Part shown: piece after piece, positions 51,901 through 59,664 of the stretch
Numbering within the stretch: the stretch's first letter is position 1
Layout of the letters: each line of letters begins with the position of its first letter
Origin: Baylisascaris procyonis
Taxonomy: Eukaryota > Nematoda > Chromadorea > Rhabditida > Ascarididae
Reading direction: 5' to 3'
NCBI GenBank assembly: GCA_037389465.1
Contig: JAZARR010000095.1
Location: 1,808,001-1,872,000 of the forward strand
Length of the DNA stretch: 64,000 nucleotides
Made by a program: the position numbers and the translations under genes
Notes under the pieces: generated by a model
Told to the model about the DNA's origin: nothing
The model's input: the letters and a program-made list of their open reading frames with translations, nothing else
Database searches by the model: none

Positions 51901-52270
51901 TGTACTGTTGCATAGATCACAAAACGTGACAACGATGGACGAGCCAATAGAAGAGCTTGTAATATCAATGAGAGTGCAGCTTCTAATGAGCTCAACAATA
52001 GTATGAGATCAGGCTCAGTAAGATGGATCAATGCCAGTAGTAATACTGCAGCCGTATAAACACATAATAGATGTAGAAGTTGAGCTCTTGTATGTGAAAG
52101 TAATGACTTCTGGTAGAGTGCCTCTAAGGCACCGTCCCCGAAGCCGGCCATCCAACGCTCGTCTACCAACTGACTCTTCGCATCATTCCTTTCCTCTCGC
52201 GCTCCGAAGCCACTCCGCTGCTACCCAACAGCCAGTTTGTCTGCGTGTCTGATATGTCGACCCGCCCCAT
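14908..52270 (-). CDS. Transmembrane adenylyl cyclase family protein, diverged catalytic sites, gene span
   Basis: The gene has 24 exons over 37.4 kb. Phases agree at every junction except the 5' edge of exon 20, which I could not fix. Counting from the ATG at 52151 the product is about 1232 residues, within the usual animal range. The order is M1 with six membrane segments (1-165), C1 cyclase homology (200-430), a linker, M2 with six membrane segments (490-700), C2 cyclase homology (715-945) and a tail of about 280 residues. Family motifs include [14 protein letters not shown] and GITKWHYD in C1, [21 protein letters not shown] and [14 protein letters not shown] in C2. The usual role is making cAMP from ATP under G-protein control. 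Here C1 has Arg for the first metal-binding Asp and C2 has Val and Glu for the catalytic Asn and Arg, so activity is doubtful. Its place among nematode acy paralogues is not decided. Confidence 0.95.
15458..15490. repeat. Perfect 15-bp hairpin with 3-base loop
   Basis: TTTACTGCCAAATGT and its exact reverse complement flank TTG. The hairpin lies in the last intron of the cyclase-like gene, in a stretch with several repeats of TAAAGTTTTAG. It could be the core of a small palindromic element. Confidence 0.9.
15916..16044 (-). CDS. Cyclase-like exon 23: tail
   Basis: The acceptor is TATAG and the donor GTATTT, phase 2 in and phase 2 out. It encodes a basic start ([16 protein letters not shown]) and an Asp/Ser-rich middle. 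The call rests on reading frame, splice signals and phase. Confidence 0.82.
16474..16587 (-). CDS. Cyclase-like exon 22: tail
   Basis: The acceptor is AATAG and the donor GTAAGA, phase 2 in and phase 2 out. It encodes an acidic stretch followed by a short coiled-coil-like end ([16 protein letters not shown]). Confidence 0.85.
17059..17312 (-). CDS. Cyclase-like exon 21: tail with basic patch and helix
   Basis: The acceptor is TTTTAAG and the donor GTTAGG, phase 0 in and phase 2 out. It begins with Cys and a very basic patch ([14 protein letters not shown]), then a helix ([20 protein letters not shown]). The basic patch could bind membrane, calmodulin or nucleic acid; this is inference only. 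The region is open in all three minus-strand frames for part of its length, but only this frame joins in phase. Confidence 0.85.
18300..18410 (-). repeat. tRNA-like (SINE-like) fragment
   Basis: On the minus strand it reads GTAGTCTAGCGGATAACGCC, like a tRNA D-arm and A box, then TCTCTATTGCATAATTTTGG and GAGACC. No clean B box or acceptor stem is seen, so this is at best a decayed tRNA-derived copy. Confidence 0.35.
18517..18699 (-). CDS. Cyclase-like exon 20: tail, 5' edge uncertain
   Basis: The donor is GTTTGC after TCCGAG, phase 0 out. The frame encodes [20 protein letters not shown] and [18 protein letters not shown]. Two phase-0 acceptors are possible, after AAG at 18700 (used here) or after GAG at 18664, and neither has the usual TTTCAG. 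The upstream edge may differ. Confidence 0.65.
19049..19353 (-). CDS. Cyclase-like exon 19: end of C2 domain
   Basis: The acceptor is TTTTTTAG and the donor GTAAAG, phase 1 in and phase 0 out. With exon 18 it reads [20 protein letters not shown] and then [15 protein letters not shown], matching the C2 region that normally carries YD-x-WG-x-x-VN-x-x-SR. Asp is Glu, Asn is Val and Arg is Glu at the corresponding positions. The rest matches the C2 end ([10 protein letters not shown]). Confidence 0.95.
20042..20076. repeat. 13-bp hairpin with one bulge
   Basis: TCGCTCTTAAGCT pairs with AGCTTAAAGAGCGA (one extra A) around an 8-base loop. It lies in intron 18. Confidence 0.8.
20622..20727 (-). CDS. 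Cyclase-like exon 18: C2 domain
   Basis: The acceptor is CTTCTAG and the donor GTATTT, phase 0 in and phase 1 out. It encodes [20 protein letters not shown] and HGMSLNIG, the C2 segment before the GI-x-x-G motif. Its first 26 bases and its acceptor belong to the 45-bp repeat family that fills the upstream intron. Confidence 0.93.
20702..21061 (-). repeat. 45-bp tandem array copying a 3' splice site (8 units)
   Basis: There are seven full 45-bp units (20747-21061) plus a related eighth copy (20702-20746) that forms the boundary of exon 18. Units alternate between two subtypes, giving a 90-bp higher-order period. On the minus strand each unit has a pyrimidine-rich stretch ending in CCTTCAG, CCTCCAG or TTTTAG at the position of the real acceptor. 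The array is 360 bp long. Confidence 0.97.
21275..21367 (-). CDS. Cyclase-like exon 17: C2 domain
   Basis: The acceptor is CATTCAG and the donor GTTAGT, phase 0 on both sides. It encodes [19 protein letters not shown], aligning with the C2 motif EKIKTIG-x-TY. The lysine that contacts the adenine in active enzymes is Arg here. Confidence 0.95.
22061..22132 (-). CDS. Cyclase-like exon 16: C2 domain
   Basis: The acceptor is TTTCAG and the donor GTTCGT, phase 0 on both sides. It encodes the acidic [20 protein letters not shown] and ends in VFDQ, matching the helix before FD-x-LL in C2. Confidence 0.92.
22507..22659 (-). CDS. Cyclase-like exon 15: entry to C2 domain
   Basis: The acceptor is TTTAG and the donor GTTCGT, phase 0 on both sides. 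It encodes [20 protein letters not shown], the conserved N-x-LP-x-HVA motif that opens C2, then GVAFIS for the first strand. Confidence 0.96.
22741..22960. repeat. Degenerate (ATCA/ATCG)n tetranucleotide repeat
   Basis: AATC, GATC and CAATCGAT units run for about 200 bp in intron 14. Confidence 0.9.
23220..23337 (-). CDS. Cyclase-like exon 14: membrane segment 12 and linker
   Basis: The acceptor is TTTTAG and the donor GTTATT, phase 2 in and phase 0 out. It encodes [20 protein letters not shown] and a basic linker ending MSKLK, as in the last M2 helix before C2. Confidence 0.95.
24197..24417 (-). CDS. Cyclase-like exon 13: loop and membrane segments 10-11
   Basis: The acceptor is ATATGCAG and the donor GTTAGT, phase 0 in and phase 2 out. 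It starts with a Cys-bounded extracellular loop ([13 protein letters not shown]), then two hydrophobic segments around [20 protein letters not shown]. An overlapping frame on the same strand is also open but does not join in phase. Confidence 0.93.
24669..24764 (-). CDS. Cyclase-like exon 12: membrane segment 9
   Basis: The acceptor is TTTTCAG and the donor GTGGGT, phase 0 on both sides. It encodes [14 protein letters not shown] followed by [18 protein letters not shown]. Confidence 0.92.
25243..25285 (+). repeat. (CAGA)n-like simple repeat
   Basis: It is a run of CAGA and CACA units in intron 11. Confidence 0.85.
25701..25785 (-). CDS. Cyclase-like exon 11: membrane segment 8
   Basis: The acceptor is TTTGTAG and the donor GTTACT, phase 2 in and phase 0 out. 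It encodes [20 protein letters not shown], a single hydrophobic helix. Confidence 0.92.
25893..25940. repeat. 19-bp tandem repeat, 2.5 copies
   Basis: GGCCAAAATTGGACATAAT is repeated exactly twice, followed by a partial copy, in intron 10. Confidence 0.9.
26123..26182 (-). CDS. Cyclase-like exon 10: loop in M2
   Basis: This is a 60-bp exon with acceptor ATCATAG and donor GTAAGA, phase 2 on both sides. It encodes [19 protein letters not shown]. Confidence 0.87.
26544..26641 (-). CDS. Cyclase-like exon 9: membrane segment 7
   Basis: The acceptor is TTTCAG and the donor GTTTTT, phase 0 in and phase 2 out. It encodes [20 protein letters not shown], the first helix of M2. Confidence 0.93.
27403..27517 (-). 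CDS. Cyclase-like exon 8: C1b linker
   Basis: The acceptor is TTTTTTCAG and the donor GTGAGT, phase 2 in and phase 0 out. It encodes a charged linker ending [13 protein letters not shown], matching the family's TLRF-x-(D/N)PE segment just before M2. Confidence 0.94.
27792..28040 (-). CDS. Cyclase-like exon 7: end of C1 domain
   Basis: The acceptor is TTTTACAG and the donor GTAAGT, phase 2 on both sides. It encodes [20 protein letters not shown], the C1 end, then a Pro/Leu/Ser-rich C1b region. Confidence 0.94.
29228..29386 (-). CDS. Cyclase-like exon 6: C1 domain core
   Basis: The acceptor is TTTTTGCAG and the donor GTAATT, phase 2 on both sides. It encodes [20 protein letters not shown] and [18 protein letters not shown]. 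Fold residues (G-x-x-SG, G-x-VG, KW-x-YD) are kept. The usual W-S-x-DV-x-x-AN after YD-x is not. Confidence 0.95.
29628..29680 (-). repeat. C-rich tract (potential G-quadruplex on minus strand)
   Basis: Several runs of three to five C are separated by one to four bases, so the minus strand, the coding strand of the host gene, has a strong G-quadruplex pattern. It lies in intron 5. Confidence 0.6.
30912..30980 (-). repeat. tRNA-like fragment with a perfect B box
   Basis: On the minus strand it reads TAGCGCAGATTTATAAGG and then GTTCGAATCC, an exact RNA polymerase III B box. The spacing is shorter than in a real tRNA and no acceptor stem is seen. It shares GCGCAGATTT-x-TATAA with the duplicated unit at 31417-31738. 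Confidence 0.45.
31417..31738 (-). repeat. 161-bp perfect tandem duplication containing a tRNA-like module
   Basis: The sequence from 31417 to 31577 is repeated at 31578-31738 with no difference that I can see. On the minus strand each copy has GCGCAGATTTGTATAATTAA, GCGCGTAAGC and then the B-box-like AGTTCAATTC, like the nearby fragment at 30912. It lies in intron 5. Confidence 0.9.
32038..32159 (-). CDS. Cyclase-like exon 5: C1 domain, second metal site region
   Basis: The acceptor is ATTTCAG and the donor GTCAGT, phase 0 in and phase 2 out. It encodes [20 protein letters not shown], aligning with the family's CLRIKILGDCYYCVSGLP. The Asp can be aligned only with a two-residue gap before it. 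The following helix ([10 protein letters not shown]) is normal. Confidence 0.94.
33060..33078 (+). repeat. G-tract cluster (potential G-quadruplex)
   Basis: Runs of six, five and four G lie close together in intron 4. Confidence 0.5.
35358..35469 (-). CDS. Cyclase-like exon 4: C1 domain, first metal site region
   Basis: The acceptor is T(13)AAG and the donor GTAAAA, phase 2 in and phase 0 out. It encodes [20 protein letters not shown], then [14 protein letters not shown]. The latter matches the family closely. The metal-binding motif AD-I-x-GFT is GR-L-I-GLE here, so the Asp is Arg. Confidence 0.95.
35484..35534. repeat. (TA)n microsatellite next to the exon 4 acceptor
   Basis: About 25 TA units, then 13 T (minus strand), lead directly into the AAG acceptor. 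Confidence 0.95.
36308..36414 (-). CDS. Cyclase-like exon 3: entry to C1 domain
   Basis: The acceptor is TTTACAG. Donor GTAAGA at 36307 is chosen over GTAACG five bases upstream because it gives the phase 2 that exon 4 needs. It encodes [18 protein letters not shown], matching the LL-x-x-(V/L)P-x-H(V/L) segment. Confidence 0.93.
39085..39234 (-). CDS. Cyclase-like exon 2: membrane segment 6 and linker helix
   Basis: The acceptor is TTTTCAG and the donor GTAAGT, phase 0 on both sides. It encodes [20 protein letters not shown] and a charged helix ([18 protein letters not shown]), as at the M1-C1 boundary. Confidence 0.94.
41761..41985. repeat. Compound (TA)n array with a repeated spacer
   Basis: Three (TA)n blocks are each followed by the spacer ACATATCGTTAGCATA or ACAGACATATCGTTAGCATA. 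The spacer is repeated with the TA blocks, giving a higher-order structure. Confidence 0.95.
43108..43143. repeat. TTGATTTA-type 8-bp tandem repeat
   Basis: TTATTGATTTATTGATTTATCGATTT-like units repeat about four times. Confidence 0.8.
44750..45200. other. Less AT-rich patch in intron 1
   Basis: CG-containing words (GCGCG, CCGG) cluster here and a 118-codon ORF without known motifs occupies 44841-45197 (-). It could be an old transposon piece, a regulatory island or an alternative promoter. I see no family similarity. Confidence 0.3.
45895..45961. repeat. (TA)n array with TTTA interruption
   Basis: It starts as pure TA and ends with TATTTATTTATTTATATATATACATATATG. Confidence 0.9.
46323..46352 (+). 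repeat. G-tract cluster (potential G-quadruplex)
   Basis: Runs of seven, four, three and four G are separated by one to three bases, a complete G-quadruplex pattern in intron 1. Confidence 0.55.
46630..46685 (+). repeat. (TGTC/TGTG)n simple repeat
   Basis: TGTCTGTGTCTGTCTGTGTG-like units lie in intron 1. Confidence 0.85.
51708..52270 (-). CDS. Cyclase-like exon 1: N-terminus and membrane segments 1-5
   Basis: The donor is GTATAT, phase 0. From an ATG at 52151 the frame encodes [20 protein letters not shown] and five hydrophobic segments (for example [20 protein letters not shown]). The family's conserved [11 protein letters not shown] stretch lies between segments 4 and 5. A GC-richer ORF starts at the ATG at 52270 and reads [19 protein letters not shown], but runs out of frame into a stop at 52163. 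A one-base difference in the GA-rich stretch near 52180-52200 would join them. Either 52151 is the real start, or 52270 is and the sequence carries a frameshift. Confidence 0.88.
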
Positions 52271-52469
52271 TTCATTGTAGATCATCAAATGTATCTCTCT
52301 TTTGGTGTGCATTTCTCTGTGCACTCCTCTTTATTCATTGTTTATAACATATGCTATAAAGTTGTGTTTTTAGTATTTGTTCACACTTCTTTCTTTACGA
52401 ATCGTTCTCGGATTTCACTTCGGGTAGGGTCTATTTGATGTGCATAATGTTTCCTCATCTTTGTACAAG

Positions 52470-52555
52470 TCGGAATAACAAGTTCCCGAACTCATAGTGA
52501 GAACTGTATCGGTCGGGATAACAAGTTCCCGAAGTCATATCGCGAACTAATGGTC
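52470..52555. promoter_or_regulatory. 43-bp direct repeat upstream of the cyclase-like gene
   Basis: Two 43-bp units each contain ATAACAAGTTCCCGAA, about 200-285 bp upstream of the first ATG. GTTCCCGAAC is an inverted repeat and contains TTCnnGAA, a heat-shock-element-like dyad. A transcription factor role is inference. Confidence 0.4.
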
Positions 52556-55500
52556 GTATCTAATATTTCAGCTGTAGAGAGTAAACAAGCTTTTAGCAAT
52601 TTGCAGCACAGCACACAATGTGTAATTTACAGTTTTTTATTCAACGATATCTAACATAGCCGATATTCAAAACTTCTTTCAATCGGTGAAAACCAGTAGG
52701 ACAAGCTCTTTACTTTCAATAAATCCTACAGTAATTGTAACGTTACTACCAATATCCTTTCCACCGTAATTTTCCTGCCTTTAATTATTCTTATTCAATA
52801 AAATTAGCTAACTATCGATCTACACCTATGAGATGTTTAGAAGGTAGCAATATTCGAGTATGATTACTGTAGCTTAATTACTCATCGATGTAACCAATTT
52901 GAAAATGATTTTTACAATAGATTAATGAAATAATGTTCTTTAGTACAGAATAGAATTCAAGAGTTTGAAAGTCGATATGAATATAGAATAGAATTTGTTG
53001 ATTTATTAGATGATAGTAGAGAATAGAATAGGATTTGAAAATCAATTGATATAAACATTACAAATAGGATTACTGTGGCAATTTTCATTTGCGAATAAAC
53101 GATTTGAGAATTTAAAAATGTTACTTGTATATTAAGTGAAAAGTATTCTTCTTTTATTTTCTATTTTTTTTTCTGCTATCGTATAGGTGTAGTGAAAAAA
53201 ATGGAAATTGATTGAAATACTTAAAAAAAAAGATTTATTATTGGATCGGAATATAAGTTCTTAGCAGATATAGGAGATAAAATCGCAAAATTGGAAGTTT
53301 AATTTTTAAACAAACCCTCAGGAATACGAATATCGGAAATCAATAACCAATATAAGAAAAAAACAATTTTCAATTTGGATTATTCGATTTTTCGAGGCGG
53401 AAATTTTTTTCGTAAAATAAATCAAACAAAATTTTTGACGTGTAAACGTCTGCATCTTTTTTTTTTTCTGAAAGAAATTCAAAAAATATTTTCCACTTTC
53501 TTAAAATATTGTCAAATTTTTTTTTTTTCTAAAGTTCTTTCCTTTCAACGAATTAATGCCAGGAAGAAGACTGAGTAAACTCAGTATGTTTAAGTATGGT
53601 ATCTAATTTATGGTACCTTTATAGACCTAAAAAATCGTTACGAAAATGCGTTTCTTTTACGCATTAGTGAGTGTATCATTAAAATGACCCTAATTTGTAC
53701 GTTCCACTATTTTAAAACTTCATAAATTTAATGAATCTGAATAAAAACGTATGGCTCATATTTTAGGATTCCCCATACGCTGGAGCAGTATTTTAACTCC
53801 CCCTATCCCTTTCCGCCGAATCCCCTCATATCATCCCCCTCTCCAATCGCCTTATATGTCGATGACCATCCTATATCCATGTTTCTCACTAATTGAAATC
53901 GCTCTTCACCTTTCTTTATATTTCTTTTGCGATTGCTGACATATATTTCGCTCTTAAATTTATTATGCACTAGTTACCTGTTATGAGTTTATTTATAACC
54001 AGTGGTTGAATTTTTTGAAGATATGTTTGAATTAAAATTTTATCAGATTTTTTCTCAATTTTCAATTTTTTAATAATTACCAATTTTTTTTCATCAATTA
54101 TCAGCTTATCAAAATTATATCAATGAATTATCAATCTTCAATCAGTAATTATTAACTCCAGAAAATGTTTTTAAATATTAGATCACAGTAAGCATGTATG
54201 TCTTTAGAAGTTTGCAGCTCAAAAATTAAATAAAGAAAAATACTAAGATAGATAGAAAATGACGTCATTTATAGGTAGAAAATGACATCATTTTGAATTT
54301 AATGGTGAATTTCTGCGATAAAAATTATCGCACAGGAAGTAGTCGAAAAAACTTTGCGTTATTATCGAATAGACAATCCTTAAAAGGTGAGCATTGAACA
54401 CTTTTACAATTAGCACTTTGATGATTTAATGTTCGAAAAATTCTTTTTTAGGAAATTCTTTAAAAGTTCTTTAAATTCAAAAAAAAAGTTCCTTAAAAAT
54501 TTGCATTTTTATGAGCTTATTTAAATTTTCTTTTAAATTTTTTATAAACTTATTCAATATTTACATTTTTGACGGGCACATCTGCCGCTCCTTATTATGA
54601 TTCGTCATTTCAATTTTATTGAATTCGTTTTGATTTTTAATAAAAACTGTCAAAGCTGTCATTCCTAAGAGCATTTCCAATTTTTTTTTCAATTGTAATA
54701 TTTCCCAAAAAGTGATTATTTTTGGAATTATAAGATTTCATCTGAATAAAATGTTTGCGGTTAAGCAAATCATTGTACAAGTATAATCTCAATTGTCGTT
54801 AATTTAGTTATACGATATTAAGAATATTTTTATAATTTTATAATTTAAAGTGTACCGATAATCTGGGATTTTTATGCCACACTACCTATAGTCTAGGATC
54901 GTTGATCGGAGAGTATAATTACTTGGTGCTGATTTGGTCCATTATTATTTACTTCATGCCCCCCCCCCCAAAAAAAAAGCATTGTAAATGAAAGAATTGT
55001 TGAGTAAAGAAACAATTCTTGGTGCTGAATAAACACGATTAGGCACTACATTCAATATACGATCATCTCGTACACATTAAACGCTCGTTTGTGTTACCAT
55101 TGCACACATACATTCATATTGTCAACAAAATTAATGATACTCAATTTACTATCTTTAAATATACAAAAATTTTATTCAAATTTTTCAATATTTCAATTCT
55201 ATGCTAATTTAGTACAACATATATGAATGTGTGCCCTCACCTCTCAGGTGTTGCCTTTATTTTATTGTCGAAAGTGTTTATTGAAGTAACCTTCAAAAGG
55301 TATGAATGGGAAACCCTCACTTGTCGTATCAATGCAATATCATCTTTATAGTCGTTCTCATTGATTTCCGCTATCCTCTATCCTTGTCGAGTATAACGGT
55401 AGTATTTTTTATTCGAGATGATATGATTTAATTTTATATATTTTATGATTAAATATTTTAAGGGAAGAAGGGGCAATATTCGAAGAGATGAAAAGAATAG

Positions 55501-56282
55501 ATAATTAACAGCTGTCACTATTTGTGCCATGAAGTGGTGTCATCGCTCATAAATGACAATAGCAATCGTTAAGCAATGTGGTGCTATTTCCCGCGTTTAA
55601 TATGATCATACGCTTTGTCGAAGCGTATATCCTTTTAGTTGTGGCATGAATTTTGATAAATTTTTATCTGTCAGGCATTCATGATTGTCACTCTATTCTG
55701 CAATTCCTAAGGGAATCGGCTGAAGTGGGAATGGGAAGAAAGATTGGGGGAAACAGGACTGAATTATTCACTAACTAGTACCACCCGTCTGTCAATCAAG
55801 CGATTTACTTAGCAATCGCTGGATAATTTCATTGAATAAGTAAATTTGGTTAATAGGGCAATTAAGATTCATTCGGCAATTAAATGCAAATTTAGTATGT
55901 AAATTAGCGGATAGAAGAATACACATAATGTTGAAAATCGTCAACGATTATGCCACATTATCCACGTAACTTTTTTTCATTACTTTTGTTTGTTCCATTT
56001 TTTCGGGGATTTTAAAATCGTTTTCTTGAAAAAAATTAAATTTTTTCACCATCATTTTATTTATTAATTTCATTTTTTACGAAAAAATTTGCAAAATATT
56101 AAAATACTTCAACGATTTTTTTATTTGCATGAATGGTTACTATTTGTTTTCAAGGAATGTTTTGATCAATGAAAGCAAGTCTGTTGAAGAGAACTACTAA
56201 CAGTTTTGATAAATGTTGCTAAGATTGAAATTGTGCACTTTCAAATTTCAACTCACAACTCATCCCTTTTAAATATATACTA

Positions 56283-56328
56283 TGAAGGTCATACCTATGG
56301 AGGTTGTACCTGTGGAGGTCATATCTGT
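56283..56328 (+). repeat. 15-bp tandem repeat, three copies
   Basis: GGAGGT(C/T)(A/G)TACCTAT-like units repeat three times with substitutions. Confidence 0.7.
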
Positions 56329-58208
56329 CCTCTTGCCGTATATTTCACACTCAAAATCTATTCTGCCAATTCGAATATCATGCTTGAGTTGAACACTCCC
56401 CCCCCCCCAACCCTGCTATAAGGCTGACCATCTCGCCATTGATGCCAAACTCAGCCCTATGCTCACTGGAGTAGTTATTTGGCCCGCCTTCTAATCTTCT
56501 CTGCATTTGAGACGCTCTTTGACTTAGGTTACGATGAGATAATTTAGGTGAATTTTCTCGACTATAAACTATGAATATGCCCAATTCTGCCGATTTTCGG
56601 CTTTTAATTGTTGTTTTTATGTTGATAATATCTTTTGCGATGCTTAATTGCATTAATATTCTTAGAAATTTGCAAAAAAAAATTTTTTTTTATTTATAAA
56701 AAAAACCTTAAAATTATGAAACTCTATTTTATTGGAATGAAACAATCGTCATGAAACCTAGCCGAAGGGGATGCATTCTTTCATAGAAAAAGAAGAAATA
56801 TCGGGCAAAAAATTTTATTTCAAAGTAATAGTCATGAAACTTGCTAATGATAGGTTAGTTAGTATCCGGTTTCGTGTGTTTGTTTAGACGGCATTTTTTA
56901 CTTGAAATGTTGTCAAAAGTGTCGATCAAAAAATTGTTGCAATATAACGATCGTCTTCATGAATGAATTCATATCGTCGCTTATTCTATCTCAAATATTG
57001 CTATCATTCTTTATATTTTTCGAATTATTCTCCAAAAAACACGTATTGTGCCATTTGTAAATTTATCATTCATTTATTCTATTGGCTTATATTCTCTTTT
57101 TTTTCGACATGATTTTTCTTCAAAATAGTAAATTCTATAATATGCAAATTATGGAAATTGTGTTTTTTGTTGCAAAAATTGAGAATACAAACGATGAATT
57201 AATATATAGTTTTCAACAATGAGAGAAAACTTTAAAAAAAGTTGCTTTTCGATTATAAATCTACGAAGAAAAAAAAAATTTGCCGATTAAACGACTAAAT
57301 TAATGATTTTCGATGTCTCATCAAATATGCAAATTTCGGTTAGCAAAACAATTACGCATAATTCGAGCAATCGAATGCTAATTTAATATAGAAATAATCA
57401 AATTAAACGACAATAATCATCGATTGCATTAAATAATTTAATTAATTACCTCGTTAATTGGGGTTAATTAGCTATGGTTAATTAATCATAGTTGCCATTG
57501 TCTTATTTATTTTTAAAAATATTTTCCAATAAAATAAACAAATAAACAAGTTAGGATATATCATTAATTATTGTCAAACTTTTGCGTTGAAAATAACTTT
57601 TTATAAGCATTCCTCACATACTATTGCGTATCGTTGGCAAAATGTTTCGTTTATATTGGAGGAAATAATTAATAATATGCAAATTTTTATACATCTTGAT
57701 CTATAGGGATATTTCATGTGTAAAATATGATTGTGGAATATGAATATATAAGGATAAATTAAAAATCACTAGTAAATTGATCATTTGGCAAGTAATTCCT
57801 CAAATATATAAAACATTTTTTTTTTAAATTATTGCTTCTTTTTTTTTGAAAATATTTTGAGGTATTTTTGTGGAAATAAGAAAGCATTTCTTCAATTTTA
57901 TTTTATTAATCCTTTTTTCAATATTAGTTTCATCTATCGTCAAAGGTGGAATATAACCTGGATCACAGTTTTAGTCCCCCCCCCCCCCAATTTACCATCA
58001 ATTGACAACAATTGCCTACCAGAAAAAAAAAATTCTTTATTTAAACCAAAACTATTGCAATACCTCTGCGATTGTCTATCAAAACGGATATGAAATAAAT
58101 AAATAATTGTGATGATTTTTCCAAAAAGAAGAAAATGTTTTATAATTGTATTAAGCGAGCAATGATACTACTTCAGGGCATCTAGTGATTTAGATATGTG
58201 AGTAAATG

Positions 58209-58304
58209 TGGAGTGTTACATTGGCGATGTCAGTCGAACATAAAGGTCTTACTGAAGCCAAAGAAAGGGTCGCTGCATTGTGTAGAGAAATTAGGCAAAT
58301 TTAA
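58209..58304 (+). CDS. Possible small ORF, 31 codons, unassigned
   Basis: ATG to TAA encodes MWSVTLAMSVEHKGLTEAKE and then an amphipathic end. Its codons look less AT-biased than the surroundings. No family is recognised and there is no partner exon, so it may be chance. Confidence 0.12.
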   Translation, partial: WSVTLAMSVEHKGLTEAKERVAALCREIRQI

Positions 58305-59083
58305 ATCTCTATTAATATTATAAAAAAATATGCGAAATACAAAAATGGAAATACGATTTGAAAGATTAAATGAATAAGCGGAAATAAATCATCAAATAAA
58401 TATATTTTATCATTTCATAAAGTCCTCGACCACATTCTATAAATAGAACGTATTGAATGATCGTTTTGTCTAGAAAATTTACTTAATAATTGATAACGTT
58501 TAGGATCGAAAAAAAGAGAAAAATTACACCGATTAACTGAAAATTGAAATAAAATATATGATTGAATTCTTCTCACAATAGAGATAAGGAATCTGACTCT
58601 TAAAAAAAATTTTGTTCCTTAAATTTTTGGTTAAAAGGGACAATGGATTGCAACGTATCTAGAAAAATTCAGCAGCAATGAGCGAAAAAGTTTTTGTTTG
58701 AATATAGTTGAGAAATTTTTCGTTTCATCAACAAACGATGTGAAAAAAAAATACGAATAGATTAGATTGCTGCATTATGGAAACCACAAAAGTTGAGCAA
58801 ACGAAAGTAAATCCTAGAAAAAACATTTCCCTAACGAATGCAATAGAGAATTCAACAGTTCATTTTGCTAGACACAGTAAATCCCTTTGAAATTCAGTTT
58901 CCTTTCTTCACTAATCCATTGCAATTTGCCGTTTTCTTCCTTCTTTAACAATGTGATTCGCTTAGGATAGCTATTTCTTATATGTTCAAAGAAAGATACA
59001 TTTTGCATTGATGGTGAAAATTATACGTCTACATGCAACACATTTTAGATGTTATAATCTGTAGATGTGAGAGCGAAAAAAGG

Positions 59084-59085
<2 letters not shown>

Positions 59086-59170
<85 letters not shown>
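59086..59170. repeat. (TA)n microsatellite
   Basis: It is about 42 uninterrupted TA units. Confidence 0.97.
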
Positions 59171-59173
<3 letters not shown>

Positions 59174-59394
59174 TTTTACGAAAGTTTGCAAGAATGGGTG
59201 AGAATTGCTAAAATAGATTAAATTTCGAGTCCCTCTGAAACGGATGAATGAATATTTTCATAAATTGTAAATGTTTTATTCATCAACGCACGAATGCATC
59301 TCTCATGTTGTCTAATATGAAGCATTATTATTATGAAGACGATATTTCTTTAACATTCTCAATGGCGAATATATGAAGAAACCAATGAACTTGT

Positions 59395-59664
59395 ATGTTA
59401 AACTGCAAGTGTTTTAGCAGGAGACGAACTGAAAACATCATTATCAGCAATCTAATGCCGTACCAGATGAACCATTACGGATATGAAGGCGTCTTCTTGT
59501 CATCGTTGATGAAGGCACAAAATTTTGAAGGAGTTTCTTTGGAAGAGTTACTTACAATGGTTTCAATGTCTCCGATGATTTCAAGAATACAAGAATGGGC
59601 AAGCAGATTCTACAATAGAACCTTCATATTGTATCAAAACGTTGTGATCTTTCCCAATACATAA
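59395..59664 (+). CDS. Possible hypothetical protein or terminal exon
   Basis: An 89-codon ORF has base composition more like a coding region than its flanks, with SLEELLTMVSMSPMISRIQE and an aromatic C-terminus. TTTTAG at 59410 could be an acceptor, and AATAAA at about 59808 could be a poly(A) signal. I recognise no domain and find no upstream exon. Confidence 0.25.
   Translation: MLNCKCFSRRRTENIIISNLMPYQMNHYGYEGVFLSSLMKAQNFEGVSLEELLTMVSMSPMISRIQEWASRFYNRTFILYQNVVIFPNT

Noticed and set aside
14908..52270. Two separate genes (M1-C1 and M2-C2)
   Set aside because: Exons 7 to 9 join in phase, exon 8 carries the family's linker motif, and no stop, poly(A) signal or new start lies between the halves.
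56378..56653. 91-codon minus-strand ORF
   Set aside because: It ends in a homopolymer-derived Gly stretch and has no recognisable motif or neighbouring exon.
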